DNA of 20,329 nucleotides from Phoronis ovalis (Eukaryota; Phoronida; Phoronidae): positions 1 to 20,329 of the forward strand of contig JAOXYB010003234.1 in assembly GCA_028565635.1 (NCBI GenBank), in the 5' to 3' direction. Each line of letters begins with the position of its first letter. The stretch's first letter is position 1. Positions 10,977 to 19,574 of the stretch are shown here, in pieces. The position numbers and the translations under genes were made by a program. The notes beneath the pieces are model-generated. The model saw only the letters and a program-made list of their open reading frames with translations, searched no databases and had not been told where the DNA came from.

Positions 10977-13900
10977 GTATCTGATAGCACGATTATGCAC
11001 TATAATGAATGCTAAATGCATACTGAATCGAAGCTACTATGAATTTGGGTGCTTTTGATATAAACTGCGGAGCGCAGATCCCAGCACTCTAGCTGATTGT
11101 CGTCCACTCTGGGCGTCCGCTCTATAACTATTGGCAATCACTGTTTATTTGGTGCTTGTCCAAAGATCAGGCTTTAAAAATGATGAAAAATACAATAACG
11201 TGTGAGCAGGTGTTATCACTTCGTTTAGAGTTTAAACCATTTTTTATACTTTGCTCGGTATCATAACTATCGATATCATAACTATTTCCTTTTATACGAT
11301 CTGGTGCACAGTATAATTAGTATACCTATTAATTGGTTACTTTACAATCTCAGCCTTTTAACGTTATAGTTTCTTTTTATTTAAAAACTGTTTTCAATTA
11401 ATACCTCACAGAATATACATTTTGAAAATGTTTATATAATTTACCGGTTCCACTCACTGTTCATTCTATTGGTTTTTGTGTTATTTGATATTTTGATATT
11501 GTCGAATCGTTTGTTACAGTAACGATGGGGCATCCGTTGCAATATTTGACATCGACGAAACGTGGGGTCTAGGTCTTGAGTCTGAACTAGCATCACAAAA
11601 TAGAAAAGTTAAATATTACAAAATCGATGTTTCGGACAAAGAGCAATGCATACAAGGAGTCAACAAGGTGGCAGACGACAACGAGGGAATAGTCAATTAT
11701 TTAGTCAATGGTGCTGCTTACTTTGGCTCGCAAGGTAACTTGTATAAGGACACAATTGATTTTCCCATCCACTTCTATAGTAACTTTATGTAACTTAAAT
11801 CATTATAAAAAGTTCCTAAACATTGCGCGAAGAAAATTACCTGTTAAGAACTGAAGAGTATTATGTATACTGCTCCCAGTTAATTTTTCGTGCTGGCATT
11901 AACATTAAAATGTTTTGCTGTTCCACTATGTAGACTACCCCTAGAAAAATGCAACCTCACAACTGACGAAATTCACAGCTTTGCCCTAGCTCAAATAATC
12001 CTATCACATTTTGGTTTATTTTACTTTAAAAAGCTAATATTAGTTTTGGTCTCTTGCACAGAGATTTCCCTTTCAAACAAAAACAAACAAAAAAAAGCCA
12101 GAGCCAAGGAGGAAAAAAAATCATAAATTTAAGGTTTTGTCACCCTTTGCGCCACCACTGCGGTTACATCAGTTGTGACCTTATGCCAAGTAAAGTATAA
12201 CCATGCAACTCTGGCATTTCATCCTGGTATGTACATGTATCATTTTAACTGTACATATAAAAATAATCTTTTAAAAGAAAAATTTAGCTAAGACCAACTG
12301 GTGATGTTAATACTGAATATTTGGAATGTTTGGGTCTGTGACGTAGACTCTTCTCATGCATGGCTGTTCCAGTTTCCCCCCTTAATATTATACTCAATTG
12401 GAATTATAACAAACTTATCAAAATTTAAAATAATTATTACGTTTAGATTCTTTTCCTTTTGATATGATATATACTATAGTATAATACATGTACTCAAAAG
12501 GTTCTTTTTCTAAAATTTTGTTTCCTGATTTTTTAAAGTCAGATAAACCTTTATTTATAGTGTAATTGATTGGTAGTTTGCACCTTTATGAAAACAGGAA
12601 GTAGAAGGTAAACCAATTGATGGAATAGCTGTGAGAAGACTCTAAGTAGTAATCTCATATATTTCATGTTTATTCGTGTTATTCTATAGTTGTGACTATA
12701 AAAGATTTTCGCAATTAGCAAGAGTATCATTGAAAAGGAACTATAAATTATGTTTTGTTGGTATGTTGTAGGTCTGAACGCAAAAGATGAAGATTGGCAG
12801 AAAACTCTATCTGTGAACGTGATAGGTTACTCAAATATGGTCCAAGCATGCTATCCGCATATGAAGAAAGGTATATACTTGCAATCCTTTTTTTGTCTGT
12901 TTTGACTCACCAACTGACCCCCACCCTCGAGCTGACCACCCCGAACCTTATCTCAATTGTGTATGTCAATCATTTCTTGCAAGCGGAGTTTTCTCTGAAC
13001 AGAAGTCTTTTTTAAGCTGCCTTCCGAGAATCTGTCGATATTGTCATCTATACATGTACATACAATATATCAAGATTTTCAAACTGGTGTAATTTCAAAC
13101 AAAATTAGGTACTAATTATAATTAGTCATTAGTAAAATTACCTTGTACACGTTCTTTGTACCAGCCAATTACATGTTTAACTGACCAATAGCCGAAGTAC
13201 TGGCGACATGCAAAACTTGTCGAGTTTGTGAACTGTTTTATGTGACTTGAGTTAATTTCGAATTTAAAGATAAAATTGGACTGAAGTGAAGGTACAGATC
13301 ATGGTGAAAGACAACTATATTGATAATTAGTGAAATATTTGGTAAATAAATGTAATGGGATCCTGTGTCAAGGTATTTCTGAATGACATCATTTGCGTAT
13401 TTAAAATTGTGAGACTCTGACGTAAATAATATATAATCAATTAACAAAAAATAGTGTGATAATTACTTCGCTTTATAACATCTTTTTTGCGTCAAAATAA
13501 AATTGACCGTGTCATTTCATTTACCTGCCTCTTATTATTTTTAAGATCATCACATTTATAACGTGATAGGCAAATGTATCAATTTATATAAATGTCTTTT
13601 AAATGGGCACATGGAATGGCAGAAAACATACCAATCGCTCGGTGGCATCACTAACAACACAATAAATACGTATGATCGTTCCAAAATTCCCCTAAAAGGT
13701 CCGGAAAAGGGCATTTATTTTGAACAAAATCGTTGTCCTCGAAACTAAAAAAGGGTCTTTCTATACAAGGGCATCACTGAAAGAAAAACTAGTGAAAGTA
13801 CACTGTCTTACATTATTTAAAGATATTGATTATCGTTCATATTAATTTGAGGTTAAACAGCATTTATACTTTTAAAATTGTATATATGCATTTCTTTATA

Positions 13901-15073
13901 AAGGGGGTTTAAAGAAATATTCATATATACAGAGTTTAACCATGTGCAGGTGTTATAAAAGCAAAAGGTATTCTGTCTATCTCATCTATATTTGTTCAGA
14001 ATGTAAACCGTGTGTTAGACTAGCGCATTCTTCCCATTCATGTGGCACATCGAATGTACAACAGTTTTTAGTGAACGGCTCAGTTGTGCTCATCAGATGG
14101 CGCTCTATATCAATCATTTGAGATTATGCTAAGAAAATCAATTATCAGAAATAAAGTTATAAACTTTACTGTGTTATCCTTAAAAAAAAAATTTGCGATG
14201 CATTATGAAATGTTTTATTGAAACTCATATATTTTCAGACGGTAAAAATTGCGCTATTGTGAATGTGAGTAGTATATCTGCTCATGCTGCGCAGCCCGTA
14301 CGATGGACATATTCGGCAGCAAAAGGAGCAGTGCACATCCTCACTAAATGTATGGCATTGGACCTGTCCGGTGTCGGTATCAGGGTGAACTCTGTTAGTC
14401 CAGCATGGTGTTGGACGCAGGAGGTTAGTATTCCTCAGTAATAAACTTACCTCTTCGCCTTAAAAAGGTTAAATAAGAATATTAAGGTGCGGATTTAGGA
14501 GAGAGGGGTCAGTTATCCGTTCAATTCTATTCCTATATTTTTGCTGAGTTGAAGTGGCGCACAAAAGTTACACAAACAAGCCTAAGAATCATGAATTAAA
14601 ATCTACTTAATTAAAAGCACTATTTGGTTGCTTGTCCTTGCTCTTCTCTGCAGTGGGTCTGTAGCCTTGCGGACCCTCGCCAACTTCAACATTTCATTAT
14701 TGATACTCCATTGAATTTATGAACCTGTCACCGGATTTAGTCACCGGATTTAGTTTAACTTATTTTTTAGTGCTGATCTCGTGCAGATTCAGCATACTCC
14801 TATTAAAGTTTAGTCTTGACTATTTTTGTCCTATTAAAGGTTAGAAAAGCCGCTCATGGAGATCGTGAAAAATTTGAAGCTATCTGGGGGCCATTTCATA
14901 TGACACGAAAGTTCATTGAATGTTCTGGTGTGGCGGCAACCATTGTGTTCTTATGCAGCAAAGATGCCGGATACATCGATGGAGCTGATTTACCTGTAGA
15001 CGGTGGCTATCAAGCTATGGGTCCGGAGGGATTGGGGCAGCAATCTTCTTTTGCCGGCACTTCTGAAAAATAA
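10828..15073 (+). CDS. Short-chain dehydrogenase/reductase, five exons, complete (293 aa)
   Basis: This is an NAD(P)-dependent oxidoreductase of the classical SDR family, expected to be soluble. Exons join in frame: 10828–10976, 11520–11734, 12772–12870, 14239–14423 and 14840–15073 (882 nt with the stop). The cofactor motif TGGASGIG is at residues 35–42. FDID (59–62) places Asp60 at the end of strand β2, favouring NAD(H). An NGAA variant of the usual NNAG is at 113–116. The catalytic tetrad is Asn137, Ser166, Tyr179 and Lys183 (YSAAK), with Ser and Tyr 13 apart as usual. The C-terminus has DGADLPVDGGYQ (263–274), then GPEGLG. The start follows an in-frame TAA at 10792–10794, and the length is normal for the family. 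The chain resembles bacterial-type SDRs more than well-known animal steroid or retinol enzymes. The substrate is unknown, and names such as FabG-like or dihydroanticapsin dehydrogenase-like would be guesses. Confidence 0.93.
10977..11519 (+). other. SDR intron 1 (543 bp)
   Basis: GT–AG intron. It contains a short 15-bp-period direct repeat around 11259–11285 (TATCATAACTAT twice) and nothing coding. Confidence 0.85.
11520..11734 (+). CDS. SDR exon 2
   Basis: Follows acceptor TTACAG|T and completes Ser50. Residues 51–121 cover β2 with its acidic residue, IDVSD (85–89, adenine-pocket Asp) and the NGAA turn. The donor is CAAG|GTAACT, phase 1. Confidence 0.92.
11735..12771 (+). other. SDR intron 2 (1037 bp)
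   Basis: GT–AG intron with no recognisable coding content. The open frame at 11890–12126 ends in an A-rich low-complexity stretch and is judged spurious. Confidence 0.85.
12772..12870 (+). CDS. SDR exon 3
   Basis: Follows acceptor GTTGTAG|GT and completes Gly122. Residues 123–154 include helix α4 with catalytic Asn137 (SVNV). The donor is GAAAG|GTATAT, phase 1. The exon is only 99 nt, so in-frame continuity with both neighbours is the main support. Confidence 0.92.
12871..14238 (+). other. SDR intron 3 (1368 bp), holds a repeat remnant
   Basis: The longest intron of the gene. Its segment 13299–13409 resembles 8331–8569 in three ordered blocks. Open frames at 13238–13447 (minus) and 13563–13748 show no family features. 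Confidence 0.8.
14239..14423 (+). CDS. SDR exon 4
   Basis: Follows acceptor TTTTCAG|AC and completes Asp155. Residues 156–216 contain IVNVSSIS with Ser166, the YSAAK motif (179–183) and RVNSVSPA (203–210). The last is the region after β6 where most SDRs have Pro-Gly. The donor is GAG|GTTAGT, phase 0. Confidence 0.92.
14424..14839 (+). other. SDR intron 4 (416 bp)
   Basis: GT–AG intron. It holds two local duplications close to its 3' end: a 13-bp tandem repeat and a repeated acceptor-like segment. Confidence 0.85.
14728..14753 (+). repeat. 13-bp tandem repeat, two identical copies
   Basis: TCACCGGATTTAG occurs at 14728–14740 and again at 14741–14753 with no gap. Confidence 0.85.
14798..14844 (+). 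repeat. Direct repeat spanning the SDR exon 5 acceptor
   Basis: TCCTATTAAAG followed by TTTAG (14798–14813) or GTTAG (14829–14844): 15 of 16 bases match with a 31-bp offset. The second copy holds the acceptor used in the model; the first is a potential decoy acceptor. Confidence 0.75.
14840..15073 (+). CDS. SDR exon 5 with stop codon
   Basis: Follows acceptor CTATTAAAG|GTT in phase 0. Encodes residues 217–293, including the substrate-loop region, a helix (FIECSGVAATIVFLCS) and the C-terminal DLPVDGGYQ segment, then TAA at 15071–15073. The acceptor lies in a duplicated segment (see 14798–14844). Confidence 0.9.
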   Translation, partial: VRKAAHGDREKFEAIWGPFHMTRKFIECSGVAATIVFLCSKDAGYIDGADLPVDGGYQAMGPEGLGQQSSFAGTSEK

Positions 15074-15142
15074 ATGTAAAATATAACAATAAGTAATACA
15101 CATACAAGGATTCAAAGATACAAGGGTACAAGGTCAAAGCTA

Positions 15143-15148
15143 AATAAA
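15143..15148 (+). terminator. Polyadenylation signal AATAAA of the SDR gene
   Basis: AATAAA lies 70 nt after the SDR stop, with a T/G-rich stretch (GTTTTGTTTGTTT) some 50 nt downstream as a plausible downstream element. It separates the SDR transcript from the next gene. Confidence 0.6.
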
Positions 15149-15759
15149 TGCAATAATGCCATATTCCAGCTAGTTTTTTTGGAACATTTGAAAGGTGCTG
15201 TCAGTTTTGTTTGTTTAATACTGATATTTATTATTCTACACTATGATTATCTACATATATTTTTGATTTACTTGTGGTTGCATTAATCCCAATATACGCA
15301 CTCTTAAATTCAAATGTAGATTTAGGAGATATAACTACATAAAATGTACATTTATTTTCAACAACAAATTCAAGTTTTCTAACAGTAATTAAACTATATC
15401 TCCAGCCCTTAGAAAAATTGTGGTTTTCTTCTTTTATTTATCTTTATTTGTAAACTGCAAGTATTAACACATTATATTTCTGAGACATACTGTGCTACTA
15501 AATACTGATTTGTGACAGTCAGATAATTGTCGTCTTGTGAGTGTTATCTAATAAATACAGCGTCATAAACCAGAAATTTGTACTCACATCTACTGTAAAA
15601 GGCTGTCTCAAATTCACGGATACCTAGTTATAGCAACAAACAAAGATCTTCGATATTTACGTACATTATCCCCCTTGGAGTTAATAGTGGGTAGGGCCTA
15701 CTACCATTCAAAGGTTAAGTCACCCGAACGATGCTGACGTAACAACAGTAACAGATACA
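15149..15759 (+). other. Intergenic region between SDR and membrane-protein gene
   Basis: No coding sequence recognised. The right end carries TGACGTAA (15735–15742), a CRE-like bZIP core, 18 nt before a candidate start codon. A promoter for the downstream gene is likely here, but no TATA box or initiator could be assigned. Confidence 0.4.
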
Positions 15760-15842
15760 ATGCAGGGTGCAGCTGACATGGTTGACCGGTTGACCAACAT
15801 TTTGAATCATCTATACTTTCTCGTATCTCCATCACATTTGAG
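15760..15842 (+). CDS. Candidate first coding exon of the membrane-protein gene
   Basis: An ATG at 15760 (A at −3) opens a frame of 83 nt that ends at a good donor (TTTGAG|GTAAAT) in phase 2. Joined to 16607 it restores an Arg codon, then Phe-Gly and the Met at 16614 in the same frame, adding 30 residues (starting MQGAADMVDRL). The extension is mildly hydrophobic (ILNHLYFLV) but not a convincing signal peptide. The frame match happens by chance in about one case in three, so this may instead be a 5'UTR exon. Confidence 0.35.
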
Positions 15843-16606
15843 GTAAATAACTTCTATGTTGAAGTATGACTTTAAAAACGATCTCTATGCTTCAGTTATA
15901 GTTTTCATGATGCTCGTAAGAGGAATCCATTACTATAATATAAAATATTACAGCCGATCGACCTAATTTCTTAGTGCTGTATGCATAATCCTGCTACGCA
16001 GCTGTAGGAAGGGCAGTACATCCAGGACTACGCATTTTATTTAAACTGGATAGACGTAATCAGGACTGCTATCCTTCAGGAGCTATTGATGGAATTCGTA
16101 TACTGTTATTACACTATTTTCCATAACCTGTATTATATGATCCTGAAATAATTTTTAATTAGTACTGTGTCATGTGACAACCTCCATCTATATCTAGCCA
16201 ATTAATAATCTCAATTAGTCCTATTATGTATGTTAAAAGATTTCAATGTTTTACTAAGTAGCGAATTTGTTTTTTTCTTTAATTATTTATCACACTCGTA
16301 TTAAGATAATTAAGTTACTTCGCACGCAGCAGTTTATGTTCTATTATTTATTAGGATTATGATCCTACTTCAGGACATAATTAAGGCTCCTAGTCGACAA
16401 ACACCGCATGTTTATAATAGTTGATCCTGATCTTGCACGTGACCCTGCAGCTGCTTGCCTATAACGAAGACGTAGTGTTATAGCCTTCTATGTGCTAAAA
16501 ATTATTGGAGTTTTTTAACCCAAAATTGCACAGCCGCACAGCCGAAAGCAAGTCGTGGTAGCTTATATACAGATTAGTATAATTATATATTTACTCTGAC
16601 TTTCAG
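15843..16606 (+). other. Upstream intron of the membrane-protein gene (about 764 bp if the first exon is right)
   Basis: The acceptor at 16605–16606 is convincing; the donor at 15843 is the best candidate I found. The interval is AT-rich with a few small palindromes (for example AGGATTATGATCCT near 16354) and no recognisable exon. Confidence 0.4.
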
Positions 16607-16987
16607 GTTTGGAATGTCGGCACTAGAAGTTGACGATCATCTGCAAAATTCTCAGATCACAAAAACACCGTTAAAGGCAGTATCACAAGAAGACAGTGGA
16701 TCAACAACGAATAACTCAACATACGAAGGTGTTCTGGTGGGCACTAACATCAGCTGGGAGGTTGTAATACCGTTCATTGTTATAGCTGTTTCCAGTCTCG
16801 TTGCGTTATTTTTTTGCTTCTGGAACTCAAGAAAAGCTAGATTTACACCCGCCACCACGAGGAGGCTGCGATGGCATCGGCGATCGTCAAAGAGAAAAAT
16901 CGAAGACCCATGGAGAAGCTCAGCTCGTTCAATTACCCCATTAGGTGCCAATGTGAATAAAGAAGACTACATTATACCTTACTTAAG
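16607..16987 (+). CDS. Membrane-protein exon with the transmembrane helix
   Basis: Acceptor CTTTCAG|GTTT at 16605–16606, ATG at 16614 (G at −3), and donor ACTTAAG|GTGCGA after 16987. Without splicing the frame would stop four codons later, whereas splicing to 17598 keeps it open for another 521 codons. Confidence 0.8.
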
Positions 16988-19164
16988 GTGCGATTTAATT
17001 TAATGCTTTCAACACTTTGAATTGCTTTCCCGTAATTCTCAAATGCTGAAGTGTTATTTTGTTATACTAGTCCAATCCTTTTAAACAGCTATTAGTACTG
17101 CTCCCCGAGTTCGTTATAGCGCGCACCTTGGTATTTATAAGTTTGCAAATAGTCGGCCGGGCTAACGGAACTCCGGGATATATGTCAGTGCTAAACGAAC
17201 TTCATATATACTAACAGTTGTTAGGGACTCCTTTTTTCTGGGGTATATAGATCATGGTCTCAATCTATTTTTCTTACATAGGTTAATTATGTTTATATAT
17301 TTACCAATATTTCAAGTAGAAGTAGGTGTATTTTACAAAATCATATTGCAGGGGTGTTCCCATGATTTTAGATCGCGGAGAGCGATTTCTATGAAAACAA
17401 AAGCATACTTAATAGCTATTCTGTTATAACATTTTGTTATTTAATTATTAAATTAGTTTTCGTTAGCTGCCAGGTAAAGCTGCCATTGTAGTGACTGTTC
17501 TAGCATTAGACATCCCAACCTAATGGGTGCTCTCTTATACTTATTCTTAATTCTACAATAATTATTTTGTCGAATACCTGTATTTAATTTGTTTTAGGAG
17601 TCCAGGAACAAACAGAAATTACCAGCTGGTTGCTGCCAATCAACAAAAACCACAATCTTCGAAGGACAGTAAGACCTCATCACACCCAGTGCAATACATC
17701 AATGCTGGTTTTAACGATCTTGATGAATCGACAAGAAGTAACAAAGAAGCAGTAAGACCACCGTGGCATTCAGAGCCTAATATTCGTGAAAGATCTGAAT
17801 CAGGTGCGTCTAGCTCGATATACGACCCGGAAGTGATTGGTCCAGAAAAACGTCAAATAGTCTCTGAACCTGCTACAGTAGGTGCCTCCAATGACCCATT
17901 TTTTCCTAACTATAATACACCGGTTCGCACTAGTAACAGTTCTGTCAGTGACAGTGACACAGAAATTGGGATAATCAACTATTCCTATAGATCCCCATTT
18001 TTTCCCAATAACAACACCCCGACTCATAACACACCTGTAAGTGAGAGAGCGCGTGAGCGTTTTTCAACCAATAATACCGTAACAGTTCAAATTATTAATC
18101 CGAAATTACCGTCGTTAAGTCGCGGCGACTCAACAAGCACCAGCAGGAGTTCAAATTCTCGTTTCACTCGACAACGTTCATATCGACCGGTCAGAGGAAG
18201 ATTGTTCCCAGCAGTATCTCAGCACACTACGCCAACAACAACAACAACACCGTATCCTAACAGTAGCTATATATCATCACGAGATGGAAGTTTTATGGAA
18301 TCACCTTCCAACGATGGGGACGCTAACGAAGAATTAAGCCAACCCAGTCAGTGTGGTACATGGCGTTACAATAATATGTACACGACAAAAAGTGAAACAT
18401 CGTCGAATGTCCATGCAGTCAATTCCCAAGAATTTGACAGTAACAATACTTCAATGTGTTTTCCATCAGATAATACATCCATCTGTCCAATTATCGGTAG
18501 TGGTAACACGTCGCTAAATCCAGCTGTTGGTAGTAGTAACAATACTTCAGATCAGCATACTACAAGTGGCAATACATCCGAATATCCATCTGGTACGCAT
18601 TCGGAATATACTAGTGCTAGTACTTCTGGAGTGACGTCTTCTCTCAACCTTCAAACACTAGCTTATGGCGGAGAGATTCCTCGCCAGCCGATGCATCCTT
18701 TTGCTCAAGTGATTATCTCGTCATTGGAAAGGAACATGGAAAATAGCACGTCGACGAACACACCAGATAGAACCCATGCCTTGATATCGAGTCAACTCAG
18801 CAGTGTAAATACGCCCGACGACAAAACAGTACCGACTTCACCAAACCATACGCAATTATCTGGGACCAAATCGCATCCGGAGCTTCGTACTAACAGACTG
18901 GCGTTCGCACCAGACGTGCAACGTGCTGAACATTCTCATATTGTATACAAGCAAACAATTGGTCGCCCATCATCTATGATTGTATCATTGAATAATAATG
19001 GCGGAGGAATCCACCAGGTGCGCGCTTACAATGGCAACGTGTCTATTATACAGTATAATTCACCTGGGAGCGTTCCCACATTAATGGAGTCTGAGTTGTC
19101 TGATCATTCAAAGTTCAGCTGGTGGTCACACCCTGCGCTATCTAAAACACAATATTGGGTGTAA
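16607..19164 (+). CDS. Single-pass membrane protein with long Ser/Thr/Asn-rich tail; unrecognised family
   Basis: Coding parts 16614–16987 and 17598–19164 join in phase 2 to give 646 residues. I do not recognise a family. Residues 1–48 are acidic with sequons at Asn34 and Asn45. One hydrophobic helix (about 49–70, EVVIPFIVIAVSS...) is followed by a strongly basic stretch (72–95, including RRLRWHRRSSKRK). By the positive-inside rule the N-terminus is outside and the tail cytoplasmic. The tail (about 125–646) is low-complexity and probably disordered. It has two PFFPN.NTP copies (225–233, 258–266), five Asn-Thr-Pro sites, a Thr run near 337–342 and an NTS-rich array (406–453). The last 90 residues look less repetitive and end in QYWV, fitting a class II PDZ ligand as in neurexins. 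There is no cleavable signal peptide from Met 16614, though the frame is open upstream to the acceptor at 16606. A scaffolded adhesion or signalling protein is inference. Confidence 0.8.
16988..17597 (+). other. Membrane-protein gene intron (610 bp)
   Basis: GT–AG intron with a T-rich tract before the acceptor (TTTGTTTTAG|G). No coding or repeat content recognised. Confidence 0.8.
17598..19164 (+). CDS. Membrane-protein terminal coding exon (cytoplasmic tail)
   Basis: Begins by completing Arg125 and runs 521 further codons to TAA at 19162–19164. Open coding length, continuous biased composition and in-frame joining support it. A GTG at 17689 is internal, not a start. Confidence 0.85.
18439..18582 (+). 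repeat. Coding NTS repeat array in the tail
   Basis: Residues 406–453 contain five Asn-Thr-Ser cores preceded by Asn, Asp or Gly (SNNTS, SDNTS, SGNTS, SSNNTS, SGNTS) about 9–13 residues apart. At DNA level the units have diverged in synonymous positions, so the repeat is old. Confidence 0.75.
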
Positions 19165-19461
19165 ATTTATTAATTTATGTAATTTCAGTGTTTCTCTTTC
19201 AGAGAACCAAATTAGTTTTGTATTTATGTTATGAAAAACCTCCTTGCATATAAGAAACTAGTTTCTATTTATTGTTAGTGTAGAGTTCAATTGTTATTTT
19301 GCCAGTATAACATATGTTACATATTCGTTTTTATAAACAGACACTCGATCCCTGCTCACCTCAACCACATAGAGAGTGTGTCTCATTTCTGGGATCGTTT
19401 CTTAGTTTATCGTTAAATGGTTGTAAAGGCATATATTCAGTATACTATATCAGATGAAAAT

Positions 19462-19467
19462 ATTAAA
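19462..19467 (+). terminator. Possible variant polyadenylation signal ATTAAA
   Basis: ATTAAA about 300 nt after the membrane-protein stop; a weaker alternative to the AATAAA at 19569. Confidence 0.3.
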
Positions 19468-19568
19468 TAACTGAGCGTTGATCATGCTGCGTCGCACACA
19501 TTGTTAATACTAAAAGTTACAAGTTAAATGAGTTATTTGTTTTCCGTTTTATATGGCAGTTTAATTCA

Positions 19569-19574
19569 AATAAA
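19569..19574 (+). terminator. Polyadenylation signal AATAAA of the membrane-protein gene
   Basis: First canonical AATAAA after the stop codon, giving a 3'UTR of roughly 0.4 kb. A further AATAAA lies at 19830–19835. Confidence 0.5.

Noticed and set aside
12794-13015. 73-codon frame over SDR exon 3
   Set aside because: Different frame from the SDR; it runs past the exon 3 donor into the intron and has no motif.
16652-16951. 99-codon antisense frame
   Set aside because: Shadow of the transmembrane exon on the opposite strand; splice sites and continuity support the plus strand.
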